The notes under the pieces are model-generated. The model was not told where the DNA came from. It ran no database searches and saw nothing but the letters and a program-made list of their open reading frames with translations. DNA of 64,000 nucleotides. It comes from Streptomyces sp. NBC_01451. Its GTDB lineage: Bacteria; Actinomycetota; Actinomycetes; Streptomycetales; Streptomycetaceae. The stretch spans positions 3,906,001 through 3,970,000 of the forward strand of contig NZ_CP109479.1 of NCBI RefSeq assembly GCF_036227485.1, given 5' to 3'. Of the stretch, positions 1 through 7,193 are shown one piece after another; position 1 is the first letter of the stretch, and the number at the start of each line of letters is the position of its first letter. A program made the position numbers and the translations under genes.

Positions 1-20
1 CCCTTGACGGCCTCGGTGTC

Positions 21-200
21 CTACGACCGAGGTTCCTCCGGCCCGGCCACACGGGGAAGCCGGACGGTGAACGCCGCTCCGCTGCCGGGGGTGCTGCGGA
101 CGCTGACGGTTCCGCCGCAACCACTCTCGCCCGGGGCGGTGTCCGACCGGCACCCCGGGCGAGTTCGTCCCACCAACTCCCTCGCCACACGGGCCACCGT
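21..200 (-). pseudogene. C-terminal remnant of a sensor histidine kinase
   Basis: Read on the minus strand, this stretch ends with GGTVSVRSTPGSGAAF followed by TVRLP, which is the G2/F-box end of a histidine-kinase HATPase_c domain, and it stops at 21-23. Further upstream in the same frame an ARELV segment resembles the helix that normally precedes the GG turn. The residues between them are scrambled compared with the usual family spacing. The frame is closed by a TAG at 201-203, which is also the stop codon of the neighbouring small membrane gene. No start, DHp domain or N/G1 boxes are present, so only about 60 codons of a once larger gene remain. That it is a remnant and not a tiny functional gene is inference. 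Confidence 0.5.
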
Positions 201-530
201 CTAATCGCCGTCACCGTCACCGTCGCCGTCGCCGTCGCCAACGGGAGCGGGAGCGGGAGCGGGGGCCATGGCGAACCCTCCACCCCGGACCTGAAGCACC
301 CCACCCAGCACGACGAGTCCCAGAGCCACCGTGGAAAGAACCATCGCCGCGCCGTCGGAGAAGCCGAGAAGTCGGGGTCCTCCGTCCAAGACGAAGCCGA
401 TGCCCACCGCCATCCAACCCCAACCAGCTCTCGGCGACCGCGCGTACGCCGCAGTTCCCCGGCCGGCCCAGGTCAACACGCCCAGCACTATGAGAAAGCA
501 GCCGGACCCCAGCATGATCCACGCGGACAT
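201..530 (-). CDS. Small membrane protein with Gly-Asp repeat tail
   Basis: This encodes about 109 residues starting at ATG 530 (MSAWIMLGSG). Three hydrophobic stretches can be seen: residues about 4-22, 36-55 and 60-80. The region between the first two is Arg/Gly rich (RSPRAGWGW). The C-terminus turns into AMAPAPAPAPVGDGDGDGDG, a low-complexity Pro-Ala then Gly-Asp tail encoded by short tandem repeats. I do not recognise the family. A longer upstream extension of the frame exists, but it is Arg-rich and runs back toward the tRNA, so the internal ATG before the first membrane segment is the better start. It sits alone, downstream of the tRNA terminator. The product is probably a small integral membrane protein of unknown role. 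Confidence 0.55.
   Translation of the reverse strand: MSAWIMLGSGCFLIVLGVLTWAGRGTAAYARSPRAGWGWMAVGIGFVLDGGPRLLGFSDGAAMVLSTVALGLVVLGGVLQVRGGGFAMAPAPAPAPVGDGDGDGDGDGD
204..266. repeat. Short tandem repeats coding the GD/AP tail
   Basis: A run of GTC/GCC triplets (204-239) is followed by repeated GGGAGC hexamers (about 242-264). On the minus strand they encode the Asp-Gly and Ala-Pro repeats at the end of the small membrane protein. Such runs are prone to slippage. Confidence 0.7.
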
Positions 531-719
531 GGCACCCCTCCGCGGGCAGGCTACTTCACGGGCGGAACGCCTTTGAGCAGTGGCCTGGCGAGACGTTGAC
601 CTGCGGACCTTCCGCCCTCTGTCCGCGGTTCCATGCGAGCCACCGCTGTGTCCCGTCGGATCGGGCACGCAACGGGCACGACCGAAAACAGTCGCTGCAC
701 TTCGCTGCTGTACGGCACC

Positions 720-755
720 AAAAAGCCCCAGCCGGATCTCTCCGACTGGGGCTTT
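720..755 (-). terminator. Rho-independent terminator of the tRNA-Ala gene
   Basis: On the minus strand an AAAGCCCCAG arm and a CTGGGGCTTT arm enclose a short loop, followed by a run of five T residues. It lies 9 bases beyond the 3' end of the tRNA and fits its transcription direction. Confidence 0.8.
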
Positions 756-764
756 GAGCTGCGG

Positions 765-838
765 TGGACCTGTGGGGATTTGAACCCCAGACCCCCTCGA
801 TGCGAACGAGGTGCGCTACCAGACTGCGCCACAGGCCC
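765..838 (-). tRNA. tRNA-Ala (anticodon CGC)
   Basis: The minus strand folds into a complete cloverleaf. The acceptor arm GGGCCTG pairs with CAGGTCC and contains the G3:U70 wobble pair that is the alanine identity element. The D arm is GCGC/GCGC with AGTCTGGTA in the loop. The anticodon stem CCTCG/CGAGG surrounds loop TTCGCAT, giving anticodon CGC for GCG codons. The T arm is TGGGG/CCCCA with loop TTCAAAT. The discriminator base is A. The following bases are CCG, so the CCA end is not encoded and must be added by tRNA nucleotidyltransferase. A T-tract terminator follows directly. Confidence 0.97.
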
Positions 839-943
839 TTGCAACGAGTGAAACTCTAGCATCCCGATCCGGGTGCTCGGAAATCCGTTCCGCGCTGGTC
901 GGTCGAGGCCGCCGCACGGTCTCCCACCTGCCGGTACCGCTCG

Positions 944-2209
944 CTACTCGTTGGCCGCGCGAGGCCGTTCGCCGTCCTCGTACTGGTCGAACAGCGGTGT
1001 ACGGCCCCGTTCCCGGGCTCGCCTGGCGGAGGCTGCGCGGCGCGCGTCGGTGCGGCCGTCCGAGCCCTCCTCGTCCTGCTCCGGGTCGGACTCGGGCCCC
1101 TCCGACAGCTCCGCCTCCGTCGCGTCCTCCGTCGTCGCCTGCTCGTCCGCCGACGACTCCGACTCCCGGCCCACCGTGCTGGACCGCGCCGAGCTCCAGG
1201 CGTCCGGTGCGCCGAGGTCCACGTCGGACGTGGCACGGGGGGCGACCGGGGCGGTCACGTACGTCGGCAGCGGTACCGGGACCGGATCCCAGCTGTCGCC
1301 GTGGCCGGGGCGGCGCTGGCGTTCGCGCTGCTGGTCGACCCACTCCGCGTGGTCGGTCTGCTCGACGAGCGCGCGCCTGTCGGCGGCGAGCGCGGACAGG
1401 CCGGGGTCGGTCTCCGGTTCCGGGTGCTCGTCCTGCTCCTCGGCCCCGGGTTCGCCGGACGGCCGCCGCCGGGGCTGGCGCTCACGCAGTCGCTGCGCGG
1501 CGAGCTCGGCCTGGCGCCGATCCATCTGGTAGGTGAAACGGCGCCGTTCCTGCGTACGCAGGTAGGCGATGTATCCGCTCAGCATGGCCGCCGGGACGGC
1601 GGGGGCCCAGAGGAAGGCGAGTCCGCCGACCGCCGCGACGATCGTGCCGAGCGTGAAGGCGAAGAACAACATCGCCGTCGTACGCCGTCGGCGCGCGAGC
1701 ACCTTCGAGCGCCGGGCGCGCGCGGCGGCTTCCGCCGATGCGCTCGCGCTCCGACGAGCCGCCGGTACGCGCTCACGCTTCCGTTCCCCGGCCGGCGCCG
1801 AAACCGGGGCCGAAGCGGACACCTGTGCGTGCTGCTCCCGCTTCGGCGCCCTCGGCTGTTCGTGCGCCTGGGCCGGTGCATGCTCCTGGTGCGCCTGTTC
1901 CTGTGCCTGTACCTGGACCTTTGCCTTGGGGCGGGTCGGGGGCAGGGCGAAGGCCCGGACGTCCACCGAGTCGGTGACACCCTCCGGGTCTCCGGCGCCG
2001 CGCTCCCCCTCGTCGGTGGAGCGCGCCCGCAGGTCCTTGGCGTACCGGCGCTCCATGCCCGCCCGTCCGGACAGGAGCCGGATGGCGGTGCTGAAGCGTT
2101 CCGTCGGACGAGCCTCGTTCAGCTCGTCCTGCCTACGGAGCCACATCGGCACCAAGTAGGCGGCCCAGGCCCCGACAATGACTGCGTAGATGAGGCCGCT
2201 GCTGCTCAC
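944..2209 (-). CDS. glpR: GlpR/SepX-type divisome membrane protein (gephyrin-like protein receptor)
   Basis: This 421-residue protein starts at GTG 2209. Residues 5-24 form an N-terminal membrane helix followed by WLRRQDELNEARPTERFS, the conserved signature of the actinobacterial protein called SepX in Streptomyces and GlpR (receptor of the gephyrin-like protein Glp) in corynebacteria. Two more hydrophobic helices lie at about 179-200 and 203-217, then a basic coiled region (RRRFTYQMDRRQAE) and a long acidic, disordered tail. From the family, it is a cell-division structural protein that binds the MoeA-like Glp protein. The matching glp/moeA gene lies 2 kb away in the same orientation, separated by rimJ, mogA and moaC. 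The middle (about 80-170) is Gln/Ala/Arg-rich linker. The call rests on the N-terminal motif and on the linkage. Confidence 0.85.
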   Translation of the reverse strand: MSSSGLIYAVIVGAWAAYLVPMWLRRQDELNEARPTERFSTAIRLLSGRAGMERRYAKDLRARSTDEGERGAGDPEGVTDSVDVRAFALPPTRPKAKVQVQAQEQAHQEHAPAQAHEQPRAPKREQHAQVSASAPVSAPAGERKRERVPAARRSASASAEAAARARRSKVLARRRRTTAMLFFAFTLGTIVAAVGGLAFLWAPAVPAAMLSGYIAYLRTQERRRFTYQMDRRQAELAAQRLRERQPRRRPSGEPGAEEQDEHPEPETDPGLSALAADRRALVEQTDHAEWVDQQRERQRRPGHGDSWDPVPVPLPTYVTAPVAPRATSDVDLGAPDAWSSARSSTVGRESESSADEQATTEDATEAELSEGPESDPEQDEEGSDGRTDARRAASARRARERGRTPLFDQYEDGERPRAANE

Positions 2210-2400
2210 GCCTCACACGGTAGAGGGGTTTGCGTGAGGCCATCTGCCAATTGAGCCGGTGTGTCGCACGATCTGGCTGATATTTCGAGCTTTTTTTGTG
2301 ATCGATCCGATCAGTGGGTCATCGCGGGCGTGAATTTGGCACCACAAGTCGATCGCCGTCCGATCGTCGCACGATCACCGGTCGACCAGCTTTCGAACAC

Positions 2401-3039
2401 TTATTCAATTTCCGCGGGATTCTGTGGCGTGTTCCGTGATGTGTTCTGTGGTGTGTTCCGGGAGCGTGCTCGCTGCGAGCGGCTCAGCAGTCCCTCCGGG
2501 ACCTCTTCCGCGGTCAGCGCGAAGACGAGATGGTCGCGCCAGGCCCCGTCGATGTGGAGATAGCGGGGCCTGAGCCCTTCGTCGCGGAATCCGAGTTTCT
2601 CGACGACCCGGCGGCTCGGCCCGTTCTCGGGGCGAATGCAGACCTCGACCCGGTGCAGCCCGACCGTACGGAAACAGTGGTCCACAGCGAGTGCGACCGC
2701 CGTCGGCATCACGCCCCGGCCCGCCACCGCCTCGTCCACCCAATAGCCGACGTGTCCCGAACACATCGAGCCCCAGGTGATGCCGGCGACCGTCAACTGG
2801 CCGACCAGCTGACCCTGGTACTCGATGGCGAAGGGCAGCATCCGGCCCGCGTTCGCCTCCGCGCGCAGATGCCGGATCATCTGACGGTAGGTCGGCCGGT
2901 GGGCGATCGGACCACTGGGCGTCGGCGGTGGGATCGTCGCCTCCCAGGGCCGCAGCCAGTCCCGGTTGCGCCGGTTGATCTCGCGCCAGGTCCGCTGGTC
3001 GCGCAGCCTGACGGGCCGGAGGACGACATCGCCGTCCAC
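2401..3039 (-). CDS. GNAT acetyltransferase, RimJ/RimL type
   Basis: This protein of about 212 residues has the RimJ/RimL layout: an N-terminal VVLRPVRLRDQRTWREINRR, an acetyl-CoA-binding region VDEAVAGRGVMPTAVALAVD (variant of R/Q-x-x-G-x-G/A) and a C-terminal NGPSRRVVEKLGFRDEG, the usual motif B of ribosomal-protein alanine N-acetyltransferases. The end carries an odd NTPQNTSRNTPQN repeat that is not part of the fold. GTG 3039 is 26 bases after the mogA stop. A CTG overlapping the mogA stop would add SPSWPVEL and cannot be excluded. The gene lies between mogA and glpR on the same strand. The substrate is unknown; family members acetylate N-termini of ribosomal proteins or small molecules. 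Confidence 0.8.
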   Translation of the reverse strand: MDGDVVLRPVRLRDQRTWREINRRNRDWLRPWEATIPPPTPSGPIAHRPTYRQMIRHLRAEANAGRMLPFAIEYQGQLVGQLTVAGITWGSMCSGHVGYWVDEAVAGRGVMPTAVALAVDHCFRTVGLHRVEVCIRPENGPSRRVVEKLGFRDEGLRPRYLHIDGAWRDHLVFALTAEEVPEGLLSRSQRARSRNTPQNTSRNTPQNPAEIE

Positions 3040-3065
3040 CAGCTCGACCGGCCAGGACGGGCTGT

Positions 3066-3620
3066 TCAGCTCGCACCCCCACTGCTGGCGCCGGGTCTGG
3101 GGTGATCGCCGCCCCGGATCTGGTCTACGGCATGTTTCAACAAGGGCTCCAGCACGGCCAGTCCGTCCTTCACCCCGCCGGTGGAACCCGGCAGATTGAC
3201 GATGAGTGTCCCGGCCGCGACGCCGGCGAGGCCGCGCGACAGCGCCGACGTCGGCACCTTCTCGCGGCCGAACGCCCGGATGGCCTCGGCGATGCCCGGC
3301 ACCTCCAGGTCGAGCACCGCGCGGGTCGCCTCCGGAGTGCGGTCGGTCGGCGAGATGCCGGTGCCGCCGGTGGTGACGATGACGTCGTACCCGGCCTCGA
3401 CACCGGCCCGCAGCGCGTTCTCCACCGGGTCGCCGTCGGGCACGACCAACGGTCCGGCGACGGCGAAGCCGGACTTCTCCAGCCCGGCCACGATCAGCGG
3501 GCCGCCCTTGTCCTCGTAGACGCCCGCCGCCGCACGGTTGGAGGCGGTCACGACGAGGGCGGCGTAGGGCGCGAGCAGCGCGCCCCCGAGCAGCGGCTCG
3601 ACAGGTGGCGTCGGTGTCAT
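3066..3620 (-). CDS. mogA: Molybdopterin adenylyltransferase (MogA/MoaB family)
   Basis: The 184-residue product belongs to the MoCF-binding fold and would adenylate molybdopterin before molybdenum insertion by MoeA. The family signature VTTGGTGISPTDRTPEAT lies at about residues 82-99 and LPGSTGGVKDG near 150-160. N-terminal YAALVVTASNRAAAGVYEDKG is the standard start of the fold. ATG 3620 overlaps the moaC stop (ATGA), so the two genes are translationally coupled. The C-terminus ends in a short GASSGGAS tail. In this block it serves cofactor synthesis together with moaC and the MoeA-like glp gene. MoaB and MogA cannot be separated with certainty by eye. Confidence 0.9.
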   Translation of the reverse strand: MTPTPPVEPLLGGALLAPYAALVVTASNRAAAGVYEDKGGPLIVAGLEKSGFAVAGPLVVPDGDPVENALRAGVEAGYDVIVTTGGTGISPTDRTPEATRAVLDLEVPGIAEAIRAFGREKVPTSALSRGLAGVAAGTLIVNLPGSTGGVKDGLAVLEPLLKHAVDQIRGGDHPRPGASSGGAS

Positions 3621-4099
3621 GGCCGGCTCCAGTCGCCCGACTTCCCGCCGGTTTTCTCCTCCACCCGGACGTCCGTGATGACCGCTCCCTTGTCGACCGC
3701 CTTGACCATGTCGATCACGGTGAGCGCGGCGACCGAGACCGCCGTGAGGGCCTCCATCTCGACGCCCGTGCGGTCCGTCGTCTTCACGGTGGCCAGGATC
3801 TCGACGGCGTCGTCCGCGACCGACAGGTCCAGTTTCACACCCGACACCGACAACGGGTGGCAGAGCGGGATGAGGTCCGGTGTCCGCTTGGCTCCCATGA
3901 TGCCCGCGATCCGCGCGGTGGCCAGGGCGTCCCCCTTGGGGACCCCTTCCCCGCGCAGCAGCTCGATCACGCGCGGCGAGACAAGGACACGGCCACTGGC
4001 ACGGGCGGTGCGCGCGGTCACGTCCTTCGCGGATACGTCGACCATGCGGGCGGCGCCCGCCTCGTCGATGTGCGTCAGTCGGTCGTCCTGCATGCTCAT
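3617..4099 (-). CDS. moaC: Cyclic pyranopterin monophosphate synthase MoaC
   Basis: The 160-residue protein catalyses the second step of molybdenum-cofactor synthesis, making cyclic pyranopterin monophosphate from the MoaA product. Diagnostic segments are the N-terminal ARMVDVSAKDVTARTA, the IPLCHPLSVSGV loop, and the catalytic TTDRTGVEMEALTAVSVAAL and VIDMVKAVDKG helices. These hold the conserved His, Asp and Lys residues. ATG 4099 (MSMQDD) was chosen because upstream codons do not resemble the family. A second ATG two codons later is equally possible. The stop overlaps the mogA start. An 82-base gap separates it from the upstream moeA-like gene. Confidence 0.93.
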   Translation of the reverse strand: MSMQDDRLTHIDEAGAARMVDVSAKDVTARTARASGRVLVSPRVIELLRGEGVPKGDALATARIAGIMGAKRTPDLIPLCHPLSVSGVKLDLSVADDAVEILATVKTTDRTGVEMEALTAVSVAALTVIDMVKAVDKGAVITDVRVEEKTGGKSGDWSRP

Positions 4100-4181
4100 G
4101 TGCTGCGGCGCTCCCGGTCGGGCCTGTTGTGCGCGACACGCTACTCCCAACCGGCGCCCTTCAGCCGCCCGCGCCCGCCGG

Positions 4182-5507
4182 TCAGCCGAGCAGGACGACC
4201 TCGACCTCGGCGCCGGGCTCCACGGACTCCTGCTCCTCGGGTACGACGATCAGCGCGTCGGCGTGGGCAAGGGCCGCGATCAGGTGCGATCCGGCGCCGC
4301 CCACCGGCGTCACCCGGCCGTCCGCGTAGGTGCCGCGCAGGAACTGGCGGCGCCCGGGCGGCGAGGTCAGCGCCTTGTCCGTCGTCAGGACCGCCCTGGT
4401 CGTGGGCCGGTGGATGTCCGTCACGCCCATCAGGGCACGGATCGCGGGCCGCACGAACAGTTCGAAGGAGACGTACGACGACACCGGGTTGCCCGGCAGG
4501 GCGAGCAGCGGTGTGTGGTCGGGGCCGACGGTTCCGAAGCCCTGGGGCTTGCCGGGCTGCATGGCGAGCTTGCGGAAGTCGACGCCGGCGCCGGGCTCGT
4601 CCTCGTCGGCGACGTGCGAGAGGGCCTCCTTGACCACGTCGTACGCGCCCACGCTGACGCCTCCGGTGGTGACGACGAGGTCGGCGCGGACGAGCTGGTC
4701 CTCGATGGTGGAGCGGAGGGTCTCGGCGTCGTCGGCGACCGCGCCCACGCGGTAGGCGATCGCCCCGGCGTCCCGGGCGGCGGCGGTGAGGGCGAAGCTG
4801 TTGGAGTCGTAGATCTGGCCGTGCGCGAGTTTCTGGTCGGGCTGGATCAGCTCGCTGCCGGTCGACATGACGACCACGCGCGGGCGCGGGCGTACGCGTA
4901 CGGTGCCGCGGCCGATCGCGGCGAGGAGGGCGATCTGCGGCGGGCCGAGGACGGTGCCCTCGGCGAGGGCGCGGTCGCCGGCCCGGACGTCGCTGCCCTG
5001 TGCGCGCACGTGCGCGCGTGCCGGTGCCGGGCGGTGCACGCGCACCTGGCCGTAGGCGCCGTCGGGGTCGATGCTGCGGGCGCGCATCCCGGTGACGGGG
5101 CCCTCACCGAGGCCGCCGTCGGTCCACTCCACGGGGACGACGGTCTCGGCGCCGGGTGGCAGCGGGGCGCCGGTCATGATGCGGGCGGCCTGGCCGGGGC
5201 CCACGTGGAGCAGTCCGTCCTGGCCGGCCGCGACGTCTCCGATCACCGTCAGGGCGGCCGGGTACTCCTCGCTCGCGCCCGCGACATCGGCGACCCGGAC
5301 CGCGTACCCGTCCATGGAGCTGTTGTCGAACGGCGGCAGGGAGACCTGCACCGTGACGTCCTCGACCAGGACGCAGCCCTGCGCGTCGAGGATCTGCAGC
5401 TCGATGGGTTCGAGGGGGCGGACGGTCGCGAGGATGTCCTCCAGGTGCTCGTCCACCGACCACAGGTGGTCCTGGCCGGTGGTGGTGCGGGGCGCGGCGC
5501 TGCTCAA
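4182..5507 (-). CDS. glp: Gephyrin-like molybdotransferase Glp / MoeA
   Basis: This 441-residue MoeA-family protein inserts molybdenum into adenylated molybdopterin; in actinobacteria one MoeA-like copy (Glp) also acts in cell division through the membrane receptor GlpR. Visible motifs are PPFDNSSMDGYAV (58-70), MTGAPLPPGAE (111-121), the MPT-binding VTTGGVSVGAYD (279-290) and LALPGNPVSSYVSF (335-348). Domain IV ends in VVLLG. The start is a TTG at 5507. It is supported by a GAGGAG ribosome site formed by the end of galU, five bases beyond the galU stop, so translation is likely coupled to galU. The physical linkage with a glpR/sepX gene 2 kb downstream argues for the Glp assignment. An additional cofactor-synthesis role is plausible. 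Confidence 0.88.
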   Translation of the reverse strand: MSSAAPRTTTGQDHLWSVDEHLEDILATVRPLEPIELQILDAQGCVLVEDVTVQVSLPPFDNSSMDGYAVRVADVAGASEEYPAALTVIGDVAAGQDGLLHVGPGQAARIMTGAPLPPGAETVVPVEWTDGGLGEGPVTGMRARSIDPDGAYGQVRVHRPAPARAHVRAQGSDVRAGDRALAEGTVLGPPQIALLAAIGRGTVRVRPRPRVVVMSTGSELIQPDQKLAHGQIYDSNSFALTAAARDAGAIAYRVGAVADDAETLRSTIEDQLVRADLVVTTGGVSVGAYDVVKEALSHVADEDEPGAGVDFRKLAMQPGKPQGFGTVGPDHTPLLALPGNPVSSYVSFELFVRPAIRALMGVTDIHRPTTRAVLTTDKALTSPPGRRQFLRGTYADGRVTPVGGAGSHLIAALAHADALIVVPEEQESVEPGAEVEVVLLG

Positions 5508-5512
5508 CGTTG

Positions 5513-6415
5513 CTACATCTCCTCGGCTACGTAACTGCGAAGCCAGGTCCGGAAGTCCGGGCCCAGGTCCTCACGTTCGCATGCGAGTCTGACAATGGCA
5601 CGCAGGTAGTCGCCGCGGTCCCCGGTGTCATAGCGGCGGCCCTTGAAGACGACGCCGTGCACGGGGCCGCCGACCTTCTCGTCCTGGGCGAGCTGCTGGA
5701 GGGCGTCGGTGAGCTGGATCTCGCCGCCGCGGCCGGGCTCGGTCTGGCGGAGTATGCCGAAGATGTGGGGGTCGAGGACGTAGCGGCCGATGACCGCGTA
5801 GTTCGACGGTGCGTCCGCGGCGTCCGGCTTCTCGACGAGGCCGGTGACCTTGACGACGTCTCCGTCGGCGGTGGTCTCGACGGCCGCGCAGCCGTACATG
5901 TGGATCTGCTCGGGGGCGACCTCCATGAGGGCGATCACGCTGCCGCCGTGCTGCTCCTGGACCTCGACCATGCGCTTGAGCAGGGGGTCGCGGGGGTCGA
6001 TGAGGTCGTCGCCGAGGAGGACGGCGAAGGGCTCGTGGCCGACGTGCGGGGCCGCGCACAGGACGGCGTGGCCTAGGCCCTTGGGGTCGCCCTGGCGGAC
6101 GTAGTGCATGGTCGCGAGGTCGCTGGACTCCTGGACCTTGGCGAGTCGCGCGGCGTCGCCCTTCTTCTGAAGGGCGGACTCCAGCTCGTAGTTGCGGTCG
6201 AAGTGGTCCTCAAGGGGGCGCTTGTTGCGTCCCGTGATCATGAGGACGTCGTCGAGGCCCGCGGACGCGGCCTCCTCGACCACGTACTGGATCGCCGGCT
6301 TGTCGACGACCGGCAGCATCTCCTTGGGAGTGGCCTTGGTGGCCGGCAGGAACCGGGTACCGAGGCCTGCTGCGGGGATGACAGCCTTGCTGATCCTGGG
6401 GTGCGACTCAGTCAT
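5513..6415 (-). CDS. galU: UTP-glucose-1-phosphate uridylyltransferase
   Basis: The 300-residue enzyme makes UDP-glucose from UTP and glucose-1-phosphate for trehalose, glycogen-like and cell-envelope polysaccharides. The nucleotide-binding signature AAGLGTRFLPATKATPKEML is at about 15-34, followed by PVVDKPAIQYVVEEA. VRQGDPKGLGHAVLCA (106-121), LLGDDLI, VTGLVEKP and FKGRRYDTGDRGDYL are all conserved in GalU. The length matches the family. ATG 6415 is the only sensible start. It is the first gene of the minus-strand block that continues into glp, moaC, mogA, rimJ-like and glpR. Confidence 0.95.
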   Translation of the reverse strand: MTESHPRISKAVIPAAGLGTRFLPATKATPKEMLPVVDKPAIQYVVEEAASAGLDDVLMITGRNKRPLEDHFDRNYELESALQKKGDAARLAKVQESSDLATMHYVRQGDPKGLGHAVLCAAPHVGHEPFAVLLGDDLIDPRDPLLKRMVEVQEQHGGSVIALMEVAPEQIHMYGCAAVETTADGDVVKVTGLVEKPDAADAPSNYAVIGRYVLDPHIFGILRQTEPGRGGEIQLTDALQQLAQDEKVGGPVHGVVFKGRRYDTGDRGDYLRAIVRLACEREDLGPDFRTWLRSYVAEEM

Positions 6416-6525
6416 GCCGGCAACCTTATCCGGAGCCTTTGTACGGATTCCGTGGTGCCGATTAAATGAAGCTCACATCTGCATATGAAGCACATGAGAT
6501 CACTGGACGCGATAGTGGGAGCGCC

Positions 6526-7134
6526 ATGGAGGCAGGGCCTGACAAGCGGACGTTGCGACGGGACCTCCTCGCGGCGAGAAGCGGGTTGACGGCCGCCGAC
6601 GTCGAGGCGGCGGGGGCCGCCCTGGCCTCCCGCGCGCCCGGCCTGCCCGAGCTCGCGCACGCGCGCACGGTCGCCGCGTACGTCTCCGTCGGCACCGAAC
6701 CCGGCACCCTGGCGCTGCTCGACGTCCTCCACGCACGCGGGGTGCGGGTCCTGCTGCCGGTGCTCCTCCCGGACAACGACCTCGACTGGGGCACGTACGC
6801 CGGACAGGGGTCCCTGGTGGAGGTGCGGCACGGTGGGCGGATGGCCCTCCTGGAGCCGGCCGGCGAGCGTCTCGGGGCGGACGCCGTGACGGGCGCCGAC
6901 GCCGTCCTGCTGCCCGGACTGGCCGTGGACGGCCTGGGGCTGCGCCTGGGGCGCGGCGGAGGCTCGTACGACCGTGTGCTGGCCCGGCTGGAGCGCTCGG
7001 GCGCCGATCCGGCCCTGGTGGTGCTGCTGTACGACTCCGAGGTGCTCCCCCGGGTCCCGGCCGAGCCGCACGACCGGCCGGTGCACGCGGTGGTCACCCC
7101 GTCGGGAGTACGCCGCTTCCCCGGCTCCTCCTGA
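6526..7134 (+). CDS. 5-formyltetrahydrofolate cyclo-ligase
   Basis: The 202-residue product converts 5-formyl-THF to 5,10-methenyl-THF with ATP. The N-terminal KRTLRRDLLAARSGLT binds nucleotide phosphates in this family, and the C-terminal LRLGRGGGSYDRVLARLE is the folate and Mg-ATP-binding signature. The internal LLPVLLPDNDLDWGTYAG also fits. ATG 6526 is preceded by a GGGAG site at a good distance. An upstream ATG at 6466 exists but lacks a ribosome site and would sit in the galU promoter region. It is divergent from galU and ends at a perfect 32-base palindrome shared with the convergent acylase gene. Confidence 0.92.
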   Translation: MEAGPDKRTLRRDLLAARSGLTAADVEAAGAALASRAPGLPELAHARTVAAYVSVGTEPGTLALLDVLHARGVRVLLPVLLPDNDLDWGTYAGQGSLVEVRHGGRMALLEPAGERLGADAVTGADAVLLPGLAVDGLGLRLGRGGGSYDRVLARLERSGADPALVVLLYDSEVLPRVPAEPHDRPVHAVVTPSGVRRFPGSS

Positions 7135-7140
7135 AACGGA

Positions 7141-7172
7141 AACGGCCCTCCACGCGCGCGTGGAGGGCCGTT
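7141..7172. terminator. Bidirectional terminator, perfect 16+16 palindrome
   Basis: AACGGCCCTCCACGCG is followed at once by its exact reverse complement. It lies between two convergent genes, 7 bases after the cyclo-ligase stop and 21 bases from the acylase stop. It can stop transcripts from both sides. There is no long T-tract, as is usual in Streptomyces. Confidence 0.85.
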
Positions 7173-7193
7173 CGCGGATCGCCTACCGCGTGC

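Noticed and set aside
551..862. Minus-strand open frame covering the tRNA
   Set aside because: It reads through a perfect tRNA cloverleaf and its terminator, so it is not a protein gene.
3102..5534. An 810-codon plus-strand open frame
   Set aside because: It is antisense to mogA, moaC and moeA, which have clear family motifs. It is a high-GC shadow with Arg/Gly/Asp-rich translation.
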